This document shows, in pieces, positions 5,045 through 11,286 of a stretch of 11,286 nt of DNA. This DNA is from an uncultured Spirochaetaceae bacterium (lineage in GTDB: Bacteria; Spirochaetota; Spirochaetia; Treponematales; Treponemataceae), in the NCBI GenBank assembly GCA_902797925.1, contig CADBUT010000386.1:1-11286 (forward strand). The letters run 5' to 3'. Numbering within the stretch: the stretch's first letter is position 1; the number at the start of each line of letters is the position of its first letter. The notes beneath the pieces are model-generated. The model saw only the letters and a list, made by a program, of their open reading frames with translations. It ran no database searches and was not told the origin of the DNA. A program made the translations under genes and the position numbers.

Positions 5045-6532
5045 TTACCAGATTGAATCAAGATAAGCAAAGCGGGCATTGAGCCATTTCTTAAGACGTT
5101 CTGCAGCCTGCTTCTGGTTTTTACAATTAGCTGATTCTTTGCACAATTCGTTTCCGACTGTGTCGTTTTTACCGATGTTTTTCCAAACTTTTTGATCAGC
5201 TGTAAAATTCTTCTGATAGTTCTCGGTGGCAAAATCTATATTTGCAAGCAGTTTTTCAAGCGGTTTGTCTGCCTGAATTGCGTGCCACTTTTCTTTTACA
5301 GCATCCTGAAACCAGTCCTCGTTTACAAAAACCATCATCCATGGATTGCATCTATCCTGTGTCTTATGGTTAACATCCCACTGCTTTAAAGCAGCATGAA
5401 GCTGTTTGCCGTCTGCGCAGAAGTTTTTGTTTCCCATTGTTGAATCAAAATCCCATGGTGCTTCAAAGTAAATTTTCTTATCGCCTTCAGGCCCGAAATC
5501 AACAGTGAAATAAAAGCTTGAATAATACAAGTCAGGGTCGCATGTAAGTTCTGCCAGAATATATGCAGCCACCATAGAGTCAATATCTATAACTTTTGAA
5601 ACACAGTCATAAACATTTGAAGCATCAGACTTCACAAGCGATTTATAGTCAGAATCAAATTCAAGGAAGTTTTTCTTATAAACTGACTCATAGCAGATTT
5701 TCCAGACATTCTCTACAAAATTAGCAATAAAAGCTTTCTGTTCGTCGCTGTTGATTTCATTTTTGATTACATAACCTGCATCTTTAGGAACATTAACCGA
5801 CTTGCCTTTTATATCTTTTAAGGCGCCTTTAGATTTAAAAGTAAAGTTGTTTTTTTCAGCAAAATAATATGAATCGTATTCGACAAAATAACCGATATCT
5901 GTGCCTTTATAGTCTTTTTTAGGTTCTGTAATGTTTACTCTGTCTTTACAGACTTCCTGAAGTTCAGCCACAACATACACACCCCAGTATTGTTCGTTGA
6001 TGTAAATTTCTGCAAGCTTAAAATCACTTGTGTAGCCGGGGCAAATCATTTTACCGAGATACAGGCCGGTTGAATCGCGCATAAAAGACCAGTCTTTGTA
6101 AGTGTTTAAAAGAACCCAGTCTTTGTTTTTTTGCCCCCCGTTCATTCCAAGAAGAGGCTGCTTCTCGCTAAAACGGATTCTAAGCGACTTTTTCGGATAA
6201 TCTGTAGTCCAGTTGCCGCGGACTTTGACTTTTGCTTCAACATCAGAAAGTTCCGTTTCAGTGTTGCCGTTGATAACAGTTACCTTGCATTTTTCGTAAT
6301 AAGGCGCAGGGTCATTTCTTATATCTCCCCATGTTTTTCTCTGTTCTGTAACGTGTTTTGCGACAGGTTTTGTTACAAAATCGTTTTTTCCTGTTTCTGA
6401 TGTAATCTTAATTACAGGCATTACGGCAGAAAAATTCGGATCAAAATCCGGGTTTGGCGCTGCTTTTGGCTGTGAGAAAGCCGCAAACAAAACTGAACAT
6501 AACAAAACCGGCGTCAAAAAAAGTTTCTTCAT
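5045..6532 (-). CDS. Secreted CotH-family kinase
   Basis: The 495-residue protein starts with a Sec signal peptide (MKKLFLTPVLLCSVLFAAFS, cleavage near 20; no good lipobox), so it acts outside the cytoplasmic membrane. CotH-type kinases have an atypical protein-kinase fold; in Bacillus subtilis, CotH phosphorylates the spore coat proteins CotB and CotG. Conserved blocks seen here are VKVRGNW (102-108), KKSLRIRF (114-121) and KDWVLLNTYKDWSFMRD (137-153). YWGVYVVAELQE (182-193) and PWDFDSTMGN (359-368) follow; Asp361 and Asp363 are the likely metal or catalytic acids. The tail LKKWLNARFAYLDSIW is also typical. AGGAG lies 9 bases before the ATG. Nothing else in the window suggests sporulation, so the substrate is probably a surface protein or polymer. 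It is divergent from the VTC-DUF4956 genes across 138 bases. Confidence 0.92.
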   Translation of the reverse strand: MKKLFLTPVLLCSVLFAAFSQPKAAPNPDFDPNFSAVMPVIKITSETGKNDFVTKPVAKHVTEQRKTWGDIRNDPAPYYEKCKVTVINGNTETELSDVEAKVKVRGNWTTDYPKKSLRIRFSEKQPLLGMNGGQKNKDWVLLNTYKDWSFMRDSTGLYLGKMICPGYTSDFKLAEIYINEQYWGVYVVAELQEVCKDRVNITEPKKDYKGTDIGYFVEYDSYYFAEKNNFTFKSKGALKDIKGKSVNVPKDAGYVIKNEINSDEQKAFIANFVENVWKICYESVYKKNFLEFDSDYKSLVKSDASNVYDCVSKVIDIDSMVAAYILAELTCDPDLYYSSFYFTVDFGPEGDKKIYFEAPWDFDSTMGNKNFCADGKQLHAALKQWDVNHKTQDRCNPWMMVFVNEDWFQDAVKEKWHAIQADKPLEKLLANIDFATENYQKNFTADQKVWKNIGKNDTVGNELCKESANCKNQKQAAERLKKWLNARFAYLDSIW

Positions 6533-6555
6533 GTTAGATTTCTCCTATAAAAGAC

Positions 6556-6592
6556 ATAAATAAGTTTTGCAAGAATTATTTAACTTATTTAT
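6556..6592. promoter_or_regulatory. Perfect 11-bp inverted repeat at the start of the cotH-like leader
   Basis: ATAAATAAGTT (6556-6566) is the exact reverse complement of AACTTATTTAT (6582-6592), with a 15-base spacer. It begins at about the predicted transcription start of the CotH-family gene and ends before its ribosome binding site. It may be an operator or a weak AT-rich RNA hairpin. Confidence 0.45.
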
Positions 6593-6598
6593 ACACAT

Positions 6599-6628
6599 AT
6601 ATTATGAACCTATATTTTTATATGTCAA
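6599..6628 (-). promoter_or_regulatory. Promoter of the CotH-family gene
   Basis: On the minus strand, TTGACA (6623-6628) and TAATAT (6599-6604) are 18 bases apart. The predicted start near 6592 gives a leader of about 60 bases. The hexamers and the stretch after the -10 closely resemble the flavodoxin operon promoter. Confidence 0.65.
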
Positions 6629-6636
6629 GAAATTAT

Positions 6637-6664
6637 TTTACATTTTTGATTTTCGTAGTATAAT
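6637..6664 (+). promoter_or_regulatory. Promoter of the VTC-DUF4956 operon, predicting a leaderless mRNA
   Basis: TTTACA (6637-6642), a 16-base spacer and a consensus TATAAT (6659-6664). The A of the ATG at 6671 is 7 bases after the -10, exactly where transcription should begin. No Shine-Dalgarno is present. Confidence 0.6.
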
Positions 6665-6670
6665 AACTAT

Positions 6671-7390
6671 ATGGCTGTCGAAATCTTCAACAGGGTTGAA
6701 CTAAAATATTTACTCACTCAAAACGATGTCAACCAGTTGATTCCCCTTTTGAATGAAAAGATGAAAAGCGATGCATACAACCCCGGCGGGAAAACCTACC
6801 CGATTTCAAACATCTATTTTGACACAGACTCAAACGAGCTTATAATCAAAAGCCTTGAAAAACCAATCTATAAAGAAAAGCTGCGGCTTAGAAGCTACGG
6901 CCAGGTGCACGACAAAAACGAAACGGTTTTTCTTGAAATTAAGAAAAAGTTTGACGGCGTTGTGTATAAAAGGCGCACCTCGTTCTCGCTTTTTGAGGCA
7001 GAACAGTTTCTAAAAGACGGAACAATTCCACAAAACGGAAAAGTCAACAGACAGGTGCTTGCCGAAATCAAAGATTTAATGAAGCGTTACGAGCTTAAAC
7101 CGAAAGTCTTTATTTCGTATGAAAGGCTCGCGTTTTTCGGCAAAGACGATTCGGATTTTAGACTTACACTCGACAGGAACATTCTTACAAGACGTGACGA
7201 CCTGTTTTTGGATTCACCTGTTTACGGCAGCGCAATCTTAAAAGACGGTGAGTGGCTTATGGAAGCAAAGGCTTTCAAGACTTTTCCGCTTTGGTTTGCA
7301 CATTTTCTTTCGCAGAGAAAAATATACAGAACATCGTTTTCTAAATACGGAAACGAATTCGCTTTATATAAAGCAGCCGCGAAAAGCTGA
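6671..7390 (+). CDS. VTC-domain (polyphosphate polymerase-like) protein
   Basis: This 239-residue soluble cytoplasmic protein is made of a single VTC domain. That fold is a triphosphate-tunnel enzyme which, in the yeast VTC complex, makes polyphosphate from ATP. Basic and acidic residues expected to line the tunnel are visible: RVELKY (8-13), SNIYFDT (46-52), KLRLRSYG (70-77), FLEIKKK (87-93), VYKRR (98-102), MEAK (197-200) and SFSKYG (222-227). No tunnel motif looks broken, so activity is plausible. Bacterial members are often encoded beside DUF4956 and CotH genes, as here. The ATG lies 7 bases after a consensus -10 and has no ribosome binding site, so the mRNA may be leaderless. It is the first gene of a four-gene run. 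A stand-alone VTC domain lacks the SPX and membrane parts of the yeast enzyme. The real product could be polyphosphate or another nucleotide-derived product. Confidence 0.9.
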   Translation: MAVEIFNRVELKYLLTQNDVNQLIPLLNEKMKSDAYNPGGKTYPISNIYFDTDSNELIIKSLEKPIYKEKLRLRSYGQVHDKNETVFLEIKKKFDGVVYKRRTSFSLFEAEQFLKDGTIPQNGKVNRQVLAEIKDLMKRYELKPKVFISYERLAFFGKDDSDFRLTLDRNILTRRDDLFLDSPVYGSAILKDGEWLMEAKAFKTFPLWFAHFLSQRKIYRTSFSKYGNEFALYKAAAKS

Positions 7391-7434
7391 TATTTCGAGG
7401 TTATCTATACACAATTCTAATGGAGTCAATGATT

Positions 7435-8097
7435 ATGGACAGTTTTTTTGAATTCGGCAAACAGGACATAACGATTTTAATCAACATGGGATTTGCACTT
7501 GCAGCGGGTCTTTTAACTGCTTCAGGTTACTGCATCTCGCAGAAGCGGCGCACTTATTCAAAAAGTGTTGTAGCTACAATTATGCTTCTGCCGGTTGTCG
7601 TTGCCGTTGTAATTCCGCTTATTACGACAGACTTGAAAAAGGCGTTATCTCTTGCCGGTATTTTTGCGCTTGTGCGGTTCAGGTCTGTGCCAGGCGATGC
7701 AAAAGACATTTTCTACATTTTCTTCACGCTTACTGTCGGTGTTGCAATTGCACTCGGTTACCACATTGTAGCATTCACTCTCTTAATAGTCGTGTCTTCG
7801 TTTTTTATTGTAATGAACCGCTGTATAAAGTTTTCTGAAGACCAGATTTTAAGAATTACCATTCCCGAAGACATGAACTACAACGGTGCATTCGACGATA
7901 TTTTTGAGAAATATCTTTCAAAGGCAGAGCTTACAGACGTAAAAACTTCAAATATGGGCACGCTTTTTACAATAAGCTACAGCATTCACCTAAAAGACGA
8001 ATCAAAAGTCAAAGAAATGATTGACGGGCTTAGAACACGCAACGGCAACCTCACTGTTGTAGTTCAGATGGATCCGCAGATGTTCATGAAACTCTAG
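7435..8097 (+). CDS. DUF4956 family membrane protein
   Basis: This protein has 220 residues from the ATG at 7435. That start has GGAG (7422-7425) 9 bases upstream, whereas the in-frame ATGs at 7420 and 7429 overlap or crowd the site. The N-terminal half has four or five hydrophobic helices (roughly 12-34, 44-64, 70-80, 92-110, 112-128). The family signature RFRSVPGDAKD (81-91) sits in a loop next to a helix. The C-terminal 90 residues form a hydrophilic, probably cytoplasmic domain. DUF4956 proteins have no proven activity but commonly neighbour VTC-domain genes. A membrane anchor or channel for the VTC product is a reasonable inference. It begins 44 bases after the VTC gene and ends 3 bases before the hydrolase gene, so it is in the same transcript. 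Confidence 0.9.
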   Translation: MDSFFEFGKQDITILINMGFALAAGLLTASGYCISQKRRTYSKSVVATIMLLPVVVAVVIPLITTDLKKALSLAGIFALVRFRSVPGDAKDIFYIFFTLTVGVAIALGYHIVAFTLLIVVSSFFIVMNRCIKFSEDQILRITIPEDMNYNGAFDDIFEKYLSKAELTDVKTSNMGTLFTISYSIHLKDESKVKEMIDGLRTRNGNLTVVVQMDPQMFMKL

Positions 8098-8100
8098 TTT

Positions 8101-9027
8101 ATGCTATATTTGAATAAAATGCGCCACAAGCAGGCAGGAATATATATTACAGCAGCAATTCTGTTGATTGTACTCAGTTATCTGACCGTTCAAGGAATAC
8201 GCTGTCACATCGCGGTTAAAAATGCAGAAAAACGGCTTGCTTCCTGCAATGCAAAAACCGCTGACTTAAGCTATGGCAAAATGACTTATGTTGACAAAGG
8301 TTCCGGTGACGTGATTCTTTCTGTTCACGGAATTTTCGGCGGCTATGACCAGGGTTATGAAACTTGCAGAAACTTTGCTACAGACTACAGAATTATCGCA
8401 CCTTCCCGTTTCGGCTATTTAGGAAGTGAAATTATGGGCGAAGGTACACCCGCTGAACAGGCAGAAGCTTATGCGGAATTATTGGACAAACTCGGTATTG
8501 ATAAAGTCTATGCTCTTGCCACTTCTGCAGGAGGAAGTGTTGCAATACGATTTGCACTTGATTATCCGGAACGTACAAAAGGGCTGATACTTTACTGCTC
8601 CGGAATGCCGCATAACGAAAAACCCGAAAAAGATCCTGGATATGCAGGTCCGCCGGCATTTTTATGCGGAAATTTTCCGATGTTTCTGTTGAGTCCCCTT
8701 TTTGAGCCGGTCATGGGAATGGCGCCATCAACAATTTACAGTATGCTGCCATGCAGTGCGAGAAAAGCAGGAGTTGTTCTTGATGCATCCGTTACCAACG
8801 GTGATATGGTACGCAATTATGACAGTTATCACGTTGAAGACATGCAGGTTCCTGTTTTGATTTTTCATGCTAAAGACGACAAGCTTGCAAACTATGCTGA
8901 CACAGTAAAAGCTGTCCCACGGTTCCCGAACTGTACTTTTATCAGTTTTGAAGACGGCGGACACCTGATGGCTGGTCACGAGAATGAAATCAAAAAAGCT
9001 GTCGCAGAGTTTACCGGTAAAGAATAG
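8101..9027 (+). CDS. Membrane-anchored alpha/beta hydrolase
   Basis: The 308-residue protein has an N-terminal hydrophobic helix (about 14-32), probably an uncleaved anchor that places the catalytic domain outside the membrane. The alpha/beta hydrolase parts are all present: oxyanion motif HGIFGG (76-81), nucleophile Ser142 in ATSAGGS, probable acid Asp260 (HAKDDKLANY) and His288 (DGGHLMAGH). The usual first glycine of the nucleophile elbow (GxSxG) is replaced by alanine, which many active members tolerate. The substrate, an ester, lipid or amide, cannot be inferred. The ATG is 3 bases after the DUF4956 stop with no clear Shine-Dalgarno, so it is probably translated by coupling. This position makes it a candidate extra part of the VTC/CotH module, though operon membership may be incidental. 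Confidence 0.88.
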   Translation: MLYLNKMRHKQAGIYITAAILLIVLSYLTVQGIRCHIAVKNAEKRLASCNAKTADLSYGKMTYVDKGSGDVILSVHGIFGGYDQGYETCRNFATDYRIIAPSRFGYLGSEIMGEGTPAEQAEAYAELLDKLGIDKVYALATSAGGSVAIRFALDYPERTKGLILYCSGMPHNEKPEKDPGYAGPPAFLCGNFPMFLLSPLFEPVMGMAPSTIYSMLPCSARKAGVVLDASVTNGDMVRNYDSYHVEDMQVPVLIFHAKDDKLANYADTVKAVPRFPNCTFISFEDGGHLMAGHENEIKKAVAEFTGKE

Positions 9028-9032
9028 AAATT

Positions 9033-9590
9033 ATGAACAATATAGGTACAATTTCAATTGAAACAGAAAGGCTGCTTTTAAGGCGCTTTGAATATTCTGA
9101 CTGCACATCAATGCTGAATAACTGGGTTGCTGACGAGAATGTACAGCTGAATTATGGCGAGTCGGTTTATTCCACAGAAGACGAAGTAAAAGGGCTTTTA
9201 GACAAATACATAGCCGGTTACCAGCGCGACGATTTTTACCGCTGGGCGATAATTGACAAGGCTTCAAACGAATGTGCAGGGCAGATTGCATTTTTTCTTG
9301 TGGACAGCAAAAACCATTTTGCTGAAATCGAATACTGCATCGGAACAAAATTCCAAAGACGTGGCTATGCAACCGAAGCCACCAAAGCTCTAATCAGATT
9401 TGGTTTTGAAAAGGTTGGGCTTCATAAAGTGCAGATATGCGCACGCCCTGTAAACAAGGCTTCAAGAGGCGTAATCGAAAAATGCGGTTTTACCTACGAA
9501 GGCACTCTGCGCGATTATTTTTTCAAAGACGGACATTACGAAAGCCGTATGTACTTTTCGATTTTACAAAGCGAGTATCTGGAAAAGTAA
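9033..9590 (+). CDS. RimJ/RimL-like GNAT acetyltransferase
   Basis: The 185-residue protein is a GNAT acetyltransferase of the RimJ/RimL type, a group that includes N-terminal acetylases of ribosomal proteins and enzymes for other amines. It opens with TERLLLRRFEYSD. The acetyl-CoA loop is at 108-113 (QRRGYA) after EIEYCIGTKF. NKASRGVIEKCGF and the final YFKDGHYESRMYFSIL pattern are typical of the subgroup. It begins 5 bases after the hydrolase stop, so it should be the last gene of the VTC-DUF4956-hydrolase transcript. The Shine-Dalgarno is weak (AAAGAA). The substrate is unknown. It is not closely similar to the other acetyltransferase in the window (3171-3641). Confidence 0.9.
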   Translation: MNNIGTISIETERLLLRRFEYSDCTSMLNNWVADENVQLNYGESVYSTEDEVKGLLDKYIAGYQRDDFYRWAIIDKASNECAGQIAFFLVDSKNHFAEIEYCIGTKFQRRGYATEATKALIRFGFEKVGLHKVQICARPVNKASRGVIEKCGFTYEGTLRDYFFKDGHYESRMYFSILQSEYLEK

Positions 9591-9610
9591 AAAAAGGCAC
9601 CGTTTAAAGG

Positions 9611-9637
9611 GAAAATATAGAATCTGCACATATTTTC
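9611..9637. repeat. AT-rich 8-bp inverted repeat after the acetyltransferase gene
   Basis: GAAAATAT (9611-9618) pairs exactly with ATATTTTC (9630-9637) across 11 bases. It is AT-rich and no T-run follows, so it would be a weak terminator at best. It may instead be an operator for the next gene. Confidence 0.3.
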
Positions 9638-9670
9638 AAGGAATCTGACAGGCTGTTGTCATATTTCTTG

Positions 9671-9679
9671 TGATATACT
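9671..9679 (+). promoter_or_regulatory. Extended -10 promoter of the radical SAM gene, predicting a leaderless mRNA
   Basis: TGA-TATACT is an extended -10. The A of the ATG at 9686 is 7 bases beyond it, so transcription should begin at the start codon. No Shine-Dalgarno is visible. No -35 hexamer lies at normal spacing; TTGTCA at 9656-9661 is only 12 bases away. Confidence 0.5.
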
Positions 9680-9685
9680 TCAGCC

Positions 9686-10549
9686 ATGCATTTTGTAAAC
9701 GCAAAGTCGATTCTGACACCGCACAGTATGAACATTTACCGCGGCTGCTCGCACGGGTGCATTTACTGCGACGCGCGGAGCAAGTGCTATCAGTTTACAC
9801 ACGCTTTTGAGGACATCGAAGTAAAGCAGAATGCGCCGGAACTTTTAGAAACCGCACTACGCAAAAAGCGGAAACGCTGCATGGTTGGAACCGGCGCAAT
9901 GTGTGACCCGTACATTCCGCTTGAAAAAAATTTGCGCCTTATGCGCAGCTGTCTTGAAATAATAGACCGATATAACTTCGGCGCGGCTGTCCAGACAAAA
10001 TCAGATCTTGTGCTACGCGACCTTGACCTGCTTACCGACATAAACCGCAAAACAAAAGCCGTTGTACAGATGACGCTTACCACAGCAGACGACTCTCTCT
10101 GCCGCATTGTAGAGCCGGGTGTCTGCCCGACAAGCCGCCGCTTTGAAGTTTTATGCGCGTGCCGCGATGCCGGCGTTCCGACAGTCGTGTGGTTCAGCCC
10201 GCTGCTGCCGTTTATCAACGACACGGCGGAAAATGTTGACGGCATTGTGGATTATTGTGCGCGTGCCGGCGTAAAAGCTATAATCTGCTTCGGCATCGGG
10301 CTGACCTTGCGAGAAGGCAACCGCGAATATTTTTTCGCCGCGCTCGACCGCCATTTTCCAGGGCTTAAGCAGCAGTACATCAAAACATTCGGCACAAGCT
10401 ACGTTGTTTCAAGCCCGAATGAACGCGAACTTATGCAGCGCCTCGCACAACAATGCCGCAAAAACAATATAATGCTCGGTACAGATTCTGTCTTTAAATG
10501 GATGGAAGAATTCCCCGGCACCAACCCGATTCAGCCGGAACTGTTTTAA
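9686..10549 (+). CDS. SPL-family radical SAM protein of unknown function
   Basis: The 287-residue protein carries the radical SAM cluster motif CxxxCxxC at Cys21, Cys25 and Cys28 (RGCSHGCIYCDAR). These ligate a 4Fe-4S cluster that cleaves S-adenosylmethionine. The surrounding pattern is that of the spore-photoproduct-lyase-like group: MNIYRGCSHGCIYC, then GTGAMCDPYIPLEKNLRLMR and TKSDLVLRDLDLL. It is shorter than true spore photoproduct lyases, and no sporulation gene is nearby, so DNA repair should not be assumed. Members of this group are widespread and mostly uncharacterised. It stands alone, with its own extended -10 promoter placed so that the mRNA may lack a leader. Codon use is GC-richer than in the neighbouring CotH/VTC region, like the first genes of the window. 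Confidence 0.9.
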   Translation: MHFVNAKSILTPHSMNIYRGCSHGCIYCDARSKCYQFTHAFEDIEVKQNAPELLETALRKKRKRCMVGTGAMCDPYIPLEKNLRLMRSCLEIIDRYNFGAAVQTKSDLVLRDLDLLTDINRKTKAVVQMTLTTADDSLCRIVEPGVCPTSRRFEVLCACRDAGVPTVVWFSPLLPFINDTAENVDGIVDYCARAGVKAIICFGIGLTLREGNREYFFAALDRHFPGLKQQYIKTFGTSYVVSSPNERELMQRLAQQCRKNNIMLGTDSVFKWMEEFPGTNPIQPELF

Positions 10550-10584
10550 GCAAGCACATCAGGCGGGGTTTTCAACAATTGCTC

Positions 10585-10604
10585 AAATGCTCTTTTTTGC
10601 ATTT
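10585..10604 (+). terminator. Weak possible terminator after the radical SAM gene
   Basis: AAATGC (10585-10590) can pair with GCATTT (10599-10604) around an 8-base T-rich loop, followed by two more T. The stem is short and AT-rich. Confidence 0.25.
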
Positions 10605-10609
10605 TTATC

Positions 10610-10650
10610 TTGACAGTGTAAAGATAGTGCAGTAATCTTACCACTGTAAA
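10610..10650 (+). promoter_or_regulatory. Promoter of the second TetR gene with two operator-like palindromes
   Basis: TTGACA (10610-10615) and TAATCT (10633-10638) are exactly 17 bases apart. The -35 lies within an imperfect palindrome, TTGACA-G-TGTAAA (10610-10622). A related copy, TTACCA-C-TGTAAA (10638-10650), covers the end of the -10 and the predicted start near 10645. Both copies share TGTAAAGAT. The layout suggests autorepression by the TetR protein encoded downstream. Confidence 0.6.
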
Positions 10651-10683
10651 GATTCTACAAACCAAAACCATGGAGCAGGGTGC

Positions 10684-11283
10684 ATGACTAAAGAAGATAC
10701 TTACCATCACCAAAATTTAAAAGAAGAGCTTATTGAAGCCGGCATAACGCTTGTTGCAAAAGAAGGGCTTGAAGGATTTTCGCTAAGAAAAGTTGCAGCT
10801 GTCTGCGGCGTTTCTCATGCCGCGCCTTATTCACATTTTGAAAACAAAGATGTACTGCTTGAAGAAATGCAGAACTACATCACAAACGGCTTTTCTGAAG
10901 AACTTAAAAAAGCAATCGCAAAATGTGAAAAGCAGGAGAATGTCCTCATGGAATTGGGTTCTGCATACCTTCATTTTTTTGTAATGCACCCAAATTATTT
11001 TGTCTTTCTTTTTGGAAAATACAATATCGCGCTTGATTTGACCGAAAATGCTGATTCTGAAAAAAACTATAAGCCTTTTGAAATCTTCAAATCCGTAGTT
11101 TTTCAGATTCTTTCAGAAAAAAAATACCCGAAAGAAAAATGGAACGACGCAATAATTGCGCTGTGGGCATTTGTCCATGGAATCACTTCACTGGCAACAA
11201 TGGAAAACATAACCTACAACAAAAAATGGGAAGCCAAGCTGGCTGATTTTATGCAGATTTTTGGCTGCGAATTCTTGAAATAA
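10684..11283 (+). CDS. TetR/AcrR family regulator with WHG-type C-terminal domain
   Basis: This 199-residue regulator is complete within the window. It opens with YHHQNLKEELIEAG, typical of one TetR subgroup. The helix-turn-helix is at about 32-52 (FSLRKVAAVCGVSHAAPYSHF). The C-terminal half contains LWAFVHGITSLA, matching the WHG-type ligand-binding domain often found with this N-terminus. GGAG (10672-10675) is 8 bases before the ATG; an ATG at 10670 stops after five codons and is not a start. Its promoter carries two TGTAAA palindromes, so it probably represses itself. Further targets would lie downstream, past the window end. The ligand is unknown. Confidence 0.93.
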   Translation: MTKEDTYHHQNLKEELIEAGITLVAKEGLEGFSLRKVAAVCGVSHAAPYSHFENKDVLLEEMQNYITNGFSEELKKAIAKCEKQENVLMELGSAYLHFFVMHPNYFVFLFGKYNIALDLTENADSEKNYKPFEIFKSVVFQILSEKKYPKEKWNDAIIALWAFVHGITSLATMENITYNKKWEAKLADFMQIFGCEFLK

Positions 11284-11286
11284 TTA

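Noticed and set aside
5045..6532. CotH as evidence of a spore-former
   Set aside because: CotH-family kinases are common in non-sporulating bacteria, and no other spore gene is present.
7420..7434. Upstream ATGs at 7420 and 7429 for the DUF4956 gene
   Set aside because: They overlap or crowd the GGAG site, which is correctly spaced only for the ATG at 7435.
9790..10245. 151-codon minus-strand ORF inside the radical SAM gene
   Set aside because: It is Ser/Arg-rich with no recognisable domain, and it lies opposite a well-supported enzyme.
9686..10549. Spore photoproduct lyase (splB)
   Set aside because: The protein is shorter than true lyases and stands without sporulation context; only the broad group is supported.
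1..11286. CRISPR array, tRNA, rRNA, transposase or phage defence system
   Set aside because: I saw no regularly spaced repeats, no structured RNA signature, no transposase or defence nuclease domain on either strand.

Overview
The window reads as one contiguous piece of bacterial chromosome carrying fifteen complete protein genes, closely packed on both strands. No gap between genes exceeds about 140 bases. I see no RNA gene, insertion sequence, phage gene or CRISPR array. The sequence is moderately AT-rich, with very AT-rich intergenic DNA and ordinary sigma-70-like promoters. The gene mix suggests a host-associated anaerobe, most likely a Treponema-type spirochaete, with a clostridial-type Firmicute as the alternative. 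The mix comprises a CotH/VTC/DUF4956 cluster, a Cys-type glutathione peroxidase with a small flavodoxin, a DUF998 membrane protein and many small regulators. The taxonomic call is inference from gene content; no marker gene is present.

Layout, left to right. (1) Bases 1-97 hold two inverted copies of a REP-like palindrome. (2) A SAP-like/DUF6434-like protein (98-721) and a ClbS/DfsB (DUF1706) four-helix-bundle protein (861-1412) follow on the plus strand. They are separated by a perfect 12-bp inverted repeat that includes the first gene's stop codon and abuts an extended -10 promoter. (3) On the minus strand lies a two-gene redox operon, flavodoxin then glutathione peroxidase (2392 down to 1422). 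It has a strong promoter and a perfect 16-bp palindrome in its leader. (4) Also on the minus strand is a TetR-GNAT-DUF998 operon (4276 down to 2508). It is divergent from an unrecognised six-helix membrane protein (4389-4988). A 13-bp-arm inverted repeat plus a repeated CGATAACC box lies between them. A strong bidirectional terminator (4989-5024) follows the membrane protein. (5) A secreted CotH-family kinase (6532 down to 5045) is divergent from a plus-strand run: VTC polyphosphate-polymerase domain protein, DUF4956 membrane protein, membrane-anchored alpha/beta hydrolase and a RimJ/RimL-like acetyltransferase (6671-9590). (6) An SPL-family radical SAM protein (9686-10549) and a TetR regulator with a WHG-type C-terminus (10684-11283) close the window. 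The second TetR has two operator-like half-palindromes over its own promoter.

How the genes may work together. Region 5 is the most system-like part. CotH kinases, VTC-domain enzymes and DUF4956 proteins recur together in bacterial genomes. The module would pair a cytoplasmic nucleotide-using polymerase fold, a membrane protein and an exported kinase. Its product is unknown, and here it is extended by a membrane-anchored hydrolase and an acetyltransferase. Regions 3, 4 and 6 look like small stress or drug-response units, each with a recognisable candidate operator. Two plus-strand genes (VTC and radical SAM) have a -10 box placed so that transcription would start at or next to the A of the ATG, and neither has a Shine-Dalgarno. 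Both are candidates for leaderless mRNAs.
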